From assembly GCA_035649235.1 (NCBI GenBank), contig DASRJX010000119.1, positions 1-64,000 on the forward strand: a stretch of DNA of 64,000 nt, written 5' to 3'. A program made the translations under genes and the position numbers. Under the pieces are notes generated by a model, which made no database searches, was not told where the DNA came from, and saw nothing but the letters and a program-made list of their open reading frames with translations. The stretch is from DASRJX01 sp035649235. Lineage in GTDB: Bacteria > Acidobacteriota > Polarisedimenticolia > Gp22-AA2. This document shows, piece after piece, positions 1 through 7,328 of the stretch. The number at the start of each line of letters is the position of its first letter. Position 1 is the stretch's first letter.

Positions 1-1
1 C

Positions 2-280
2 GTCAGGGTCGGTTTCTGGGGACTCAACGTGGGACTGGCTCTCATGGCGGTGTCCGATCTCTTCCCGGCCGGCGTCCTGCAGCTGTGGGATTCCCTGACG
101 CACGGCTACTGGCACGCCCGCCGCCTGACGTTCCTGACCAGTGGCACCTTCCATCTCCTGGAGTGGATCCGGATGTTCGCCGACGCGGTCTTCCTGATCC
201 TGGGAGTCGTCCCGATCCTGATCGCCACCCTCCGGTCACTGGCCCGGCGCGACGCAGCGCACGCCTCCGAACAGGCCTAG
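2..280 (+). CDS. norB: Nitric oxide reductase large subunit, quinol-type (C-terminal fragment)
   Basis: Only the last 92 codons are inside the window; the frame is open to the left edge, so no start is visible. The residues GFWGLNVGLALM, FPAGVLQLW, HGYWHARR and LEWIRMFADAVF match the last two or three transmembrane helices of the heme-copper-family quinol nitric oxide reductase (qNOR), where the conserved pattern is FWxLNxGLALM, FPxGxLQ, WYARS and LRxxGDxxF. The family reduces NO to N2O at a heme b/FeB centre in the cytoplasmic membrane, using electrons from quinol. The metal ligands lie upstream of the window and cannot be checked. Assignment is by C-terminal similarity only; the split cNOR subunit NorB is less likely because this tail is qNOR-like. 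Confidence 0.8.
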   Translation, partial: VRVGFWGLNVGLALMAVSDLFPAGVLQLWDSLTHGYWHARRLTFLTSGTFHLLEWIRMFADAVFLILGVVPILIATLRSLARRDAAHASEQA

Positions 281-316
281 AGGAGCCACGGCCCTCCGTC
301 TCCACAGGAGGCAACG

Positions 317-385
317 GGAGGAAGGCCGCTGGGTGCCGGCGGCCTTCCTCCGGCTGCCGCAGGCCAGTTCCGCGATGTGGCCTGC
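317..385 (+). terminator. Two consecutive GC-rich hairpins after norB
   Basis: Positions 317-329 (GGAGGAAGGCCGC) pair perfectly with 339-351 over 13 bp around a 9-nt loop. A second 8-bp perfect stem, GCAGGCCA/TGGCCTGC, follows at 359-366 and 378-385. They begin 36 nt after the norB stop codon. Neither has a T-tract, so intrinsic termination is inferred from position and stem strength only. In the remaining spacer up to 577 I see no gene or RNA. Confidence 0.5.
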
Positions 386-577
386 AGGAGCGTCCTGCCC
401 GCCGTCCCTTCCGGACCCGCCCCCTGCAGAACGGCGTGGTGATGATCCTCGTCTCGAGGTCCGGTTTTCGATCCCGCTCCAGGAAGGTAGATGAGACGGC
501 GCGGGCGGGACATCCGGGGAATCCCTGAAACTTGGAGCCGCAGGTTCCCGACCTCCGGGCGGCGCGCGACGCCCGTC

Positions 578-620
578 TTGACAAGAAGAGGAGGGTCCGT
601 GATACTACCGACCGGTCGGT
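578..620 (+). promoter_or_regulatory. tetR promoter with overlapping palindromic operator
   Basis: TTGACA at 578-583 is a consensus -35. After a 17-nt spacer comes GATACT at 601-606 as the -10. Directly downstream, ACCGACCGGTCGGT at 607-620 is a perfect 14-bp palindrome covering the expected transcription start, and a further CGGT repeat follows at 621-624. ACCGACCGGTCGGT-like dyads are typical TetR-family operators. This layout predicts autorepression by the adjacent regulator and control of the whole operon. Confidence 0.8.
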
Positions 621-650
621 CGGTAGCACCGGGCCGACCTGGAGGCCGCC

Positions 651-1301
651 GTGACCCGTCCCGAGCGTCTCGACCATCCTACCCGCCAGGCGCAGATCCT
701 GGAGACCGCCGCCCGCGTGTTCACCGAGAAGGGCTACGAAAAGGCCTCCATGCTCGACATCGCCCGGGCCACGGGGCTGACCAAGGCCGGTGTCTACCAT
801 CACATCGACAGTAAAGAGGAGCTGCTCTCCGCGATCATCTCCTACGGCATGGACCTGTTCGAGCACAAGGTCCTCGATCGCACGATCGCCATGCGCGATC
901 CCCTGGAGCGGCTGCGCGCGACCCTGCGCGGCCACCTGCTCCTGGTTCTGCGCGATCGCCCCCGCGAGGTGACCGTCATCCTGCACGAGAGCGGCGCGCT
1001 GCCGCCGCAGGCGCGGTCCCGCATCAACGTCCGCAAGAAGCGCTACATCCGTTTCCTGGAGAGCACCATCCGGGAGCTGGTGATGCGCAAGATCGCCCGG
1101 CGCGTCGACCCGACGATCGCCGCGTTCGCCCTCCTCGGGATGGTGAACTGGACCTATCAGTGGTATCGGCCCGGCGGCCGGCTGAGCGAAGAGGATCTCG
1201 CCGAGGCCATGACGGACTTCTATCTCCGCGGCCTCCTGCAGCCGGACCGTGAGGGGTCGGGCGGCCGCCCGGCGTCCCGGAGGCGCGTCGGGACGGCATG
1301 A
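651..1301 (+). CDS. TetR/AcrR family transcriptional repressor
   Basis: A 216-residue protein with an N-terminal TetR DNA-binding domain. Residues about 12-58 carry ILETAARVFTEKGYEKAS and the helix-turn-helix region DIARATGLTKAGVYHHI. The C-terminal helical ligand domain (about 75-200) resembles KstR2/FadR-like regulators that sense acyl-CoAs, but this is an inference. The GTG start at 651 follows GGAGG at 641-645. Its 3' end overlaps the next start by 4 bp (ATGA at 1298), so it is the first gene of the acyl-CoA operon. It probably binds the palindrome at 607-620, repressing its own transcript until an acyl-CoA derived from the pathway accumulates. The ligand cannot be read from the sequence. 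Confidence 0.9.
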   Translation: MTRPERLDHPTRQAQILETAARVFTEKGYEKASMLDIARATGLTKAGVYHHIDSKEELLSAIISYGMDLFEHKVLDRTIAMRDPLERLRATLRGHLLLVLRDRPREVTVILHESGALPPQARSRINVRKKRYIRFLESTIRELVMRKIARRVDPTIAAFALLGMVNWTYQWYRPGGRLSEEDLAEAMTDFYLRGLLQPDREGSGGRPASRRRVGTA

Positions 1302-2377
1302 AGACGACGCTCCCGGTCGGCATCATCGGCTACGGCGCCTGCGTGCCGCGGCCCCGCGTGCGCACCGCGGCCATCGCCGCCGCCTGGGGCCGGACCGGCG
1401 CCGCGCGGCCCCCGGTGGCGGAGAAATCGGTCCCCTGGCTCGACGAGGACACCGCGACCATGTCGATCGAAGCGGCGCGCAACGCCTTGGCGCGCGCCGC
1501 CAGGGCCGTCGATCCTCCCAAGGCCGCGACCCTCGTCGAGGACCTCCGCGCCGTGTGGGTGGGGACCGAGTCCAAGCCCTACGCCGTCAAGCCGACCAGC
1601 ACCATCGTGGCGGAGGCCATCGGCGCCGTTCCCTGGGTGAGCGCCGCCGATTTCGAGTTCGCCTGCAAGGCCGGCTCGGAGGCGATGCAGGCGGCCTGCG
1701 CCTACGTCGGATCGGGGATGGCCCCCCTGGCGATGGCGATCGGCGTCGACGCGGCCCAGGGGAAGCCGGGCGACCACCTGGAGATGACCGCCGCGGCCGG
1801 AGGCGCAGCGTTCCTGTTCGGCGCCGCTGGAGAGGCGATCGCCGTCGTCGAAGCGTCGTTCTCGCACGTCGGAGACACGCCCGACTTCTTCCGCCGCCAG
1901 CACCTGCACTACCCCGAACACGGTCACCGGTTCACCGGGGAGCCGTCCTATTTCACCCACTCGCTGGCGGCCTCGCGGAGGCTTCTGGAGTCGCTCGGCC
2001 GGAGCGCCGCCGACTATGCCTATGCGGTGTTCCACCAGCCCAATCCGAGGTTCCCGCGCAAGGTCGCGAAAGAGCTCGGCTTCGGCGATCGTCAGGTGGC
2101 TCCCGCATCCGTCGTCGATCGGATCGGGAACACCTACTCAGGGTCGTCGCTCCTGGGGCTGGCGGCGGTCCTCGACGTGGCGCGGCCGGGCGATCGGATC
2201 TTCTTCTGCTCGTACGGATCGGGTGCTGGCAGCGACGCGATGTCGTTGGTCGCCACGCCGCGGCTGCCGCGGGCCCGCGACGCGGCGCCGTCGGTCGCCG
2301 ACTACATCGCTCGGCGTCTGCCGATCGACGACTACGGTCAGTATCTGCGGCTGGCCGACGGGGTGCGCCGGCTGTAG
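1298..2377 (+). CDS. HMG-CoA synthase family protein (archaeal type)
   Basis: A 359-residue thiolase-fold condensing enzyme. The motif GTESKPYAVKPTSTIVAEAIG (positions 89-109) carries the catalytic Glu91. FEFACKAGSEAM contains the acyl-accepting Cys123, and VFHQPNPRFP the catalytic His246. These blocks, together with QGKPGDHLEMTAAAGGAA, resemble archaeal HMG-CoA synthases more than the eukaryotic/Gram-positive type or FabH. The family condenses acetyl-CoA with acetoacetyl-CoA to HMG-CoA. It is followed at once by a thiolase and a DUF35 protein, the set that forms a substrate-channelling complex in archaea. Here it sits in a TetR operon with catabolic-looking genes, so the true acyl substrate is uncertain. 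Confidence 0.82.
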   Translation: MKTTLPVGIIGYGACVPRPRVRTAAIAAAWGRTGAARPPVAEKSVPWLDEDTATMSIEAARNALARAARAVDPPKAATLVEDLRAVWVGTESKPYAVKPTSTIVAEAIGAVPWVSAADFEFACKAGSEAMQAACAYVGSGMAPLAMAIGVDAAQGKPGDHLEMTAAAGGAAFLFGAAGEAIAVVEASFSHVGDTPDFFRRQHLHYPEHGHRFTGEPSYFTHSLAASRRLLESLGRSAADYAYAVFHQPNPRFPRKVAKELGFGDRQVAPASVVDRIGNTYSGSSLLGLAAVLDVARPGDRIFFCSYGSGAGSDAMSLVATPRLPRARDAAPSVADYIARRLPIDDYGQYLRLADGVRRL

Positions 2378-2438
2378 CCGGGCGTCCGGGCGGCGGCGCC
2401 AGGCGCCGCGAGTCCGCCGCGAAACGCGAGGGAGGACG

Positions 2439-3590
2439 ATGCGCAAGGTCGACGTCATCGGGATCGGCCAGACCGACGTCCGGGAGCACTGGGCCCGGTC
2501 CCTGCGCGACCTGGCCGTGGAGGCGGTCGAGGCCGCGCGCCGCGACGCCGGGGTCGAGCGCGTCGACGCGATCTTCATCGGCAACATGGCGGCGTCGTCC
2601 CTGTGCGGCCAGGCCAATCTGGCGAGCCTGGTGGCCGACGCGTGCGGGCTCCTGCCGGTGGAGGCCGTGACCGTCGAGGCCGCCTGCGCCTCCGGCGGCG
2701 CGGCGGTGCGCGCTGCCTACCTGGCGGTGGCCGGCGGCGCCGCCGATCGGGCCTTGGCCGTCGGTGTTGAGAAGATGACCGACCTACTGACCGACGGCGT
2801 CACGTCGGCACTCGCCACGGCGGCGGACGCCGATTACGAGGCGGCCCACGGGGCGTCGTTCGTGGCGCTCAACGCCCTCCTGATGCGGCGCTACATGCAC
2901 GAGCATCACGTGCGCCGCGAGGATTTCGCGCCGCTCGCCGTCCTCAGCCACCAGAACGCGCTGGACAACCCCCGCGCCCTCTACCGGCAGCCGATGACCG
3001 CCGACGACTATGCCCGCTCGCCGCTCGTCGCCGATCCGATCGGCGTGCTCGATTCGGCCGGCATCGCGGACGGCGCGGCGGCGGTGGTCCTGTCCGCGAC
3101 GGCGCCGGAGCGGCGGTCGAAACGCCCGCCCGTGCGGTTCTCCGGATCCGCGTCGGCCACCGACACCCTCGCGCTGGCCGACCGTCGCGATCCACTCCAC
3201 TGGACCGCCGTGGGGCATGCGGCCGGCGCCGCCTGCCGCATGGCCGGCCTGCGGCCCAAGGACCTCGATCTCTTCGAGCTGCACGATGCCTTCACGATCG
3301 TGACGGCGCTCACGCTGGAGGCCTGCGGCTTCGCCGATCGGGGCACCGCGCTCAAGCTGGCGGCCGAGGGGCGGCTGGCGCGCGACGGCGACCTGCCGAT
3401 CTGCACGCTCGGAGGGCTCAAGGGGCGCGGCCATCCGGTCGGGGCCAGCGGCGTCTACCAGGTGGTCGAGGTGGTGCAGCAGCTGCGACGGGAGGCCGGG
3501 AAAGCACAGGTCAAGGACGCGCGCGTGGGGCTGGCGCAGAGCGTCGGCGGGTCGGGGTCGGTCGCCGTGGCGCACGTGCTCCAGATCTGA
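2439..3590 (+). CDS. Thiolase (SCP2/archaeal acetoacetyl-CoA thiolase type)
   Basis: A 383-residue thiolase. The nucleophilic Cys lies in VEAACASGGAAVRA (about residues 81-94). ELHDAFT supplies the His of the HDAF block, and GGLKGRGHPVGASG is the GHPxGA block. The second catalytic Cys of classical degradative thiolases is absent from the C-terminal SVGGSGSVAVAHVL, as in SCP2-type and archaeal thiolases. The ATG at 2439 is preceded by GGGAGG at 2430-2435; a longer upstream reading overlaps the previous gene and is not used. It probably makes or cleaves acetoacetyl-CoA or a longer 3-ketoacyl-CoA together with the HMG-CoA synthase-like and DUF35 partners. Confidence 0.88.
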   Translation: MRKVDVIGIGQTDVREHWARSLRDLAVEAVEAARRDAGVERVDAIFIGNMAASSLCGQANLASLVADACGLLPVEAVTVEAACASGGAAVRAAYLAVAGGAADRALAVGVEKMTDLLTDGVTSALATAADADYEAAHGASFVALNALLMRRYMHEHHVRREDFAPLAVLSHQNALDNPRALYRQPMTADDYARSPLVADPIGVLDSAGIADGAAAVVLSATAPERRSKRPPVRFSGSASATDTLALADRRDPLHWTAVGHAAGAACRMAGLRPKDLDLFELHDAFTIVTALTLEACGFADRGTALKLAAEGRLARDGDLPICTLGGLKGRGHPVGASGVYQVVEVVQQLRREAGKAQVKDARVGLAQSVGGSGSVAVAHVLQI

Positions 3591-3611
3591 GGCTCCAGGA
3601 GGATCGCGCCG

Positions 3612-4100
3612 ATGGAACTGCCGCGTTTCCACCGCCTGCGCCGGGCGTACTACCGCCTGGAGGGAACCGCCTGCCGCGCCTGCGGGGCGATCGCCTTTCC
3701 CCCGAGGCCGGCCTGCGCTGCCTGTCGCTCGGCCGACATCTCACCGCATCTCTTGAGCGGCCGCGGCCGGCTCTACTCGTTCACGCGCGTCGCCCAGCCG
3801 CCGCGCGGCTTCGCGAGCATGGCGCCTTACGCCGTCGGCATGGTGCGCCTCGAGGAGGGGCCCCTGGTCACGGCCCAGCTCGCAGACAGCGAGGGCGAGG
3901 ATCTCGCGATCGGCATGCCGATGGAGATGGTGACGCGCAAGATCCGCGACGCGTGCGAGAACGGCCTGATCGTCTACGGCTACAAGTTCCGGCCCGTGAT
4001 CCGCCCCGACGGAAGCCCCTCCGGGGCGCTGGATCCCCGGCCCGACACCCGCGTTTCCGACACCCGCCCTGGAACGTCGGCGCCGGGGACCGAACCGTGA
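3612..4100 (+). CDS. DUF35 Zn-ribbon/OB-fold acyl-CoA-binding protein
   Basis: A 162-residue protein. A rubredoxin-like Zn ribbon lies at about residues 20-39 (CRACG, then CAACR). It is followed by an OB-fold (GRGRLYSFTRV through LEEGPLVTAQLAD and DLAIGMPMEMV). DUF35 proteins bridge thiolase and HMG-CoA synthase in archaea and hold the CoA portion of the intermediate; in other bacteria they pair with steroid-ring or acyl-CoA thiolases. The C-terminal tail (about residues 135-162) is Pro/Asp/Arg-rich and probably disordered. RBS-like AGGAGG lies at 3597-3602. Its stop overlaps the next GTG (GTGA at 4097-4100), which suggests translational coupling. Confidence 0.88.
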   Translation: MELPRFHRLRRAYYRLEGTACRACGAIAFPPRPACAACRSADISPHLLSGRGRLYSFTRVAQPPRGFASMAPYAVGMVRLEEGPLVTAQLADSEGEDLAIGMPMEMVTRKIRDACENGLIVYGYKFRPVIRPDGSPSGALDPRPDTRVSDTRPGTSAPGTEP

Positions 4101-5734
4101 GCCGCGTCGTCTCCCTGTCCGAGGCCGTCGCCGGCATCCCGGACGGCGCCCTCCTGACCTTCGGCGGATTCGATCTCAACCGCGCCCCGATGGCTCTGGT
4201 GCGCGAGCTGGTCCGCCAGAAGAAGCAGGGGCTCCGCGTCGTCTCTCCCCCGAATCCGCTGCCACTCGATCTCCTGGTGGGCGCCGGCTCAGCCGTCGAG
4301 GCCGAGTTCGGCTACCTCGGATTCCAGTACGAGCACGGCTTCGTGGTGGCGCCGAACGTGCGGCGCGCCATCGAGACGGGGGCGCTCCGCTGGCGGGAGC
4401 GGGACGTGTTCGAGATCGTCCAGGGGCTGCGCGCCGCCGCCACCGGAGTGCCGTTCCTGCCGGCTCCGGGGGGCGACGAGAGCGATTACGCGCGCGTCAA
4501 TCCGACGCCCAGGATGCCGCTCGCTCCGGGAAGTCCTCCGCTGCCGGTCGTTCCGGCGATCCGGCCCGACGTGGCCCTCGTGCACGCGCAGCAGGGCGAC
4601 GCGGATGGAAACCTGTTCATCTCGGATCCCTACGCGGACGATCTCCTGGCGCGCGCCAGCCGGCGGCTGGTCGCCACGGTGGAGGAGATCGTGCCGCGCG
4701 TCGGGCAGCCGGGCGCCATCGGCGTGCGGGCCGAGGCTCTGGTGCTGGCGCCCGGGGGAGCCTTCCCGACCGCCTGCCACGGCCGGTACCGTCACGCGCC
4801 GGCGCACCTGCGCTCGTACTTCGGCCAAGCGGGCGAGGGACGCTTCGGGGACTACCTGGCGACGCTTCTTGGCACCGGCGACGGCGAGTCCGCGTTCATC
4901 CGGGAGGCCGGCGGACTCCCGCGGTGGGACGACGGCGCCTCCGCGACCAGCCCGCGCGCGGTGATCGATCCGGATGCGGCTCCGGGCGGCACGGCGCCGG
5001 TGGCGGCGGATCGGCTGGTCTGCGGCCTGGCGCGCCGCATCGCCGACGGCGACCTGGTCGTGACCGGCCTGGCCTCGGCGCTGCCGATGCTCGCCGTGGC
5101 GGTGGCGCGCGCCACGCACGCTCCGCGGCTGACCTACGTCAACTGCGTCGGCGCCGTGGACCCGGAGATCGAGACCATCGGTGCCACGTCGGTCGACGCG
5201 CGGCTGCTCGACCGGTGCCGCGGGCGGGTCATCCTGACCGACCTCTTCGACCTGGCGCGCAATTCGCGCATCGACGTGATGTTCTTCGGTGCCGCACAGG
5301 TGGACGCCGCATCGAGGCTCAACCTGACCTGCATCGGCGACTTCCTGCGCCCGCGGGTCAAGCTTCCGGGACCCGCCGGCTCGACGTCGATCCGGACCTT
5401 CGTACGCAAGGTCGTGGTGCTCGTGCCCCGGCACTCGACCCGGTCCCTGGTGGAGCGGGTCGATTTCGCCAGCTCAACGGCCTCGCTCCTCAACCGGGAG
5501 ACCTGGGTGGTGAGCGACCTCGCGGTGCTGCGCCTCGACGCGGGCCGACTGCGAACGGCGTCGGTGCACGCAGGCGTCAGCGCCGACGAGGTGCGAGCCA
5601 GGACCGGCTTCGTTCTCGAGTCCTCCGCGACCGGCACCGATCCGATGACCCCCGAACCGACGCGCGAGGAGAGGGCGGCGCTCGCGCGGTTCGATCCCGG
5701 CGGACTGCGCCACCGCCTGATCCGAGGAGGATGA
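4097..5734 (+). CDS. Fused alpha-beta family I CoA-transferase-like protein (IpdAB/GctAB-like)
   Basis: A 545-residue protein that joins what are normally two subunits. The alpha-like half (about 1-280) contains [19 protein letters not shown] and [19 protein letters not shown]. The beta-like half (about 300-500) contains [21 protein letters not shown] and [15 protein letters not shown]. At the place where CoA-transferases have the catalytic Glu of an ExG motif, this protein reads [10 protein letters not shown], with Asn349. The same loss is known in IpdAB, which hydrolyses a ring in steroid catabolism instead of transferring CoA. The start is the GTG overlapping the DUF35 stop; a longer frame from 3953 is a shadow. 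Function as a hydrolase or ring-opening enzyme is inference; a CoA-transferase with a displaced Glu is the alternative. Confidence 0.75.
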   Translation: MSRVVSLSEAVAGIPDGALLTFGGFDLNRAPMALVRELVRQKKQGLRVVSPPNPLPLDLLVGAGSAVEAEFGYLGFQYEHGFVVAPNVRRAIETGALRWRERDVFEIVQGLRAAATGVPFLPAPGGDESDYARVNPTPRMPLAPGSPPLPVVPAIRPDVALVHAQQGDADGNLFISDPYADDLLARASRRLVATVEEIVPRVGQPGAIGVRAEALVLAPGGAFPTACHGRYRHAPAHLRSYFGQAGEGRFGDYLATLLGTGDGESAFIREAGGLPRWDDGASATSPRAVIDPDAAPGGTAPVAADRLVCGLARRIADGDLVVTGLASALPMLAVAVARATHAPRLTYVNCVGAVDPEIETIGATSVDARLLDRCRGRVILTDLFDLARNSRIDVMFFGAAQVDAASRLNLTCIGDFLRPRVKLPGPAGSTSIRTFVRKVVVLVPRHSTRSLVERVDFASSTASLLNRETWVVSDLAVLRLDAGRLRTASVHAGVSADEVRARTGFVLESSATGTDPMTPEPTREERAALARFDPGGLRHRLIRGG

Positions 5735-5754
5735 CCATGAGGAGTGGAGGAACG

Positions 5755-6789
5755 ATGCGGGCCGTGGTGCTCCCCGAGTTCGGCGGGGCCGAGCGGCTCC
5801 GGCTCGAGAACGTCGAGGCGCCGCGGCCGGAGGACCTCAAGGAGCGCGAGGTCCTCATCCGCGTGCGGGCGGTCGGCGTCTGCTATCACGACCTCATCAA
5901 CCGCGGCGGCCACCTGCCCCGCACCCGCCTGCCGTCGATCCTCGGGCACGAGATCGCCGGAGTGGTCGAGGCCGTCGGATCGCAGGTTCGCTGGTTCCGC
6001 GCCGGCGATCCGGTCGCGACCATCCAGCGCGTGCCGTGCGGCCGCTGCGACCTCTGCCGTCGCGCGCGCGGCTCGCTCTGCAAGGAGGGAGTGTTCTTCG
6101 GAGAGGAGATCCCGGGAGGCTACGCGGAGTACGTCGTGGCGGAGGAACAGGGGCTGTCCCGCGTGCCCGAGGGGATCCCGATCGAGGAGGCGGCGATCTG
6201 CGCCTGCACCATCGGCACGGCGCTGCACGTGGCGCGGACGCGCGGCCAGGTGACGGCTGGCGAGACCGTCGTGATCACCGGCGCTTCCGGCGGCGTCGGG
6301 CTGCACGCCATCCAGGTCTGCCGGTTGCTCGGTGCCCGCGTCATCGCCGTCACGTCCTCCCCCTCCAAGGCGGAGCACCTGCGGGAGGCGGGAGCGGACG
6401 AGGTCGTGGCCGCTCCGGACCTCCAGTTCGCGCGCGAGGTGCGCCGCCGCACCGGCGGCCGAGGTGCCGACGTCGCCCTCGAGATCACCGGCGCCCTGAC
6501 GTTCGATCAGGCGCTGCGATCGCTGGGGGCGGCCGGACGGCTCATCCTGGTCGGGAACCTCGAGACGCGCCCGGTTCCGGTCAACCCCGGCCTCCTCATC
6601 CTGAAGGAGCTCGAGATCCGCGGATCCTTCGCGACCAGCGTCCCGGAGCTCCAGGAGGCGTTCCATCTGGTCCTGGAGAAGAAGGTCCGCCCCGTGGTCT
6701 CGCGGGTCATGCCGCTCGCGGAGGCGTCCGAGGCCCACAGGCTGCTCCACGACCGCTCCGTCGTCGGCCGGATCGTTCTGAGCGTCTAA
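5755..6789 (+). CDS. Zinc-dependent alcohol dehydrogenase (MDR family)
   Basis: A 344-residue medium-chain dehydrogenase/reductase. Catalytic-zinc ligands are in VGVCYHD and GHEIAGVVE. The structural zinc lobe has four Cys at about residues 89-103 ([15 protein letters not shown]). The Rossmann motif [14 protein letters not shown] (about residues 181-194) points to NAD(P) binding. Three ATGs are possible (5731, 5737, 5755); 5755 is chosen because GGAGTGGAGG at 5741-5750 gives proper spacing and homologues begin MRAVVL. It is the last gene of the acyl-CoA operon and presumably oxidises or reduces an alcohol/aldehyde or hydroxyacyl intermediate; the substrate is unknown. Confidence 0.85.
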   Translation: MRAVVLPEFGGAERLRLENVEAPRPEDLKEREVLIRVRAVGVCYHDLINRGGHLPRTRLPSILGHEIAGVVEAVGSQVRWFRAGDPVATIQRVPCGRCDLCRRARGSLCKEGVFFGEEIPGGYAEYVVAEEQGLSRVPEGIPIEEAAICACTIGTALHVARTRGQVTAGETVVITGASGGVGLHAIQVCRLLGARVIAVTSSPSKAEHLREAGADEVVAAPDLQFAREVRRRTGGRGADVALEITGALTFDQALRSLGAAGRLILVGNLETRPVPVNPGLLILKELEIRGSFATSVPELQEAFHLVLEKKVRPVVSRVMPLAEASEAHRLLHDRSVVGRIVLSV

Positions 6790-6821
6790 GTCCTTCCACG
6801 ACGGTGCTCGGGGCAGTGGTC

Positions 6822-6850
6822 TTGAGCCTGTCCCGTGTCGGTGGTAGCCT
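6822..6850 (+). promoter_or_regulatory. Putative promoter of the Sec-peroxiredoxin/efflux operon
   Basis: TTGAGC (6822-6827), a 17-nt spacer and TAGCCT (6845-6850) resemble a weak sigma-70 promoter. GGAGGTGG at 6876-6883 serves as the ribosome binding site for the ATG at 6888. The 98-bp gap after the dehydrogenase supports a separate transcript. Confidence 0.45.
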
Positions 6851-6887
6851 AAGGCCCTCGAGTCAACCCAGTACCGGAGGTGGAATC

Positions 6888-7328
6888 ATGCTGGCGGTCG
6901 GATCGAAGGCGCCCGCGTTCAGCGTCAAGGACCACAATGGTCGCGACGTCCATCTCTCGGACTTCGCCGGCCGCCGGGTGGTCCTCTGGTTCTTTCCCAA
7001 GGCGGACACTCCGGGCTGAACCATCGAGGGTTGCGGGTACCGCGACCTGTCGTCCCGTTACGAGGAGAAGAACGCCGTGATCCTGGGCGTGTCGTTCGAT
7101 GCGGTCAGCGAGAACGCGGCCTTCGCGCGCAAGTTCGGGTTCCCCTATCCCCTGCTGTGCGACACGTCGCGCTCGATCGGACTCGCCTACGGCGCCTGCG
7201 ACGACCTGAAGGCCGGCTCCGCGCGGCGCATCTCGTACGTCATCGGGCCCGACGGCACCGTCGAGCACGCCTTCCCGAAAGTGGACGCGAAGACCCATCC
7301 GGCGGAGGTCCTGAAGCTCCTTCCGTGA
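6888..7328 (+). CDS. Selenocysteine-containing peroxiredoxin (BCP/PrxQ family), UGA at codon 44
   Basis: Reading through the in-frame TGA at 7017-7019 gives a 146-residue bacterioferritin-comigratory-type peroxiredoxin of normal length. The active site reads [19 protein letters not shown], where the family has TPGCTxEAC. The UGA therefore replaces exactly the peroxidatic Cys, and the resolving Cys is five residues later (residue 49). The downstream half ([49 protein letters not shown]) is intact family sequence with no decay. A hairpin with GU in its loop starts 8 nt after the UGA. Selenocysteine peroxiredoxins are known in some bacteria. The selA/B/C/D genes must be elsewhere. Its stop overlaps the next GTG start (7325-7328). 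Confidence 0.9.
7028..7048 (+). promoter_or_regulatory. Bacterial SECIS-like hairpin for the peroxiredoxin UGA
   Basis: GGTTGCGG at 7029-7036 pairs with CCGCGACC at 7040-7047 over 8 bp (one G-U pair), closing a GTA loop; 7028/7048 adds a further G-U pair. The loop G-U is 17 nt beyond the UGA at 7017-7019, within the spacing usual for bacterial SECIS elements read by SelB. The hairpin lies inside the coding sequence, as bacterial SECIS elements do. Confidence 0.72.

Noticed and set aside
281..650. RNA gene or riboswitch in the norB-tetR spacer
   Set aside because: Two hairpins and a promoter are visible, but no tRNA cloverleaf or recognisable riboswitch core.
7077..7328. Independent 83-residue protein from GTG 7077
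   Set aside because: It lacks the peroxidatic residue and first strands; the sequence upstream continues the same fold in the same frame through the TGA.
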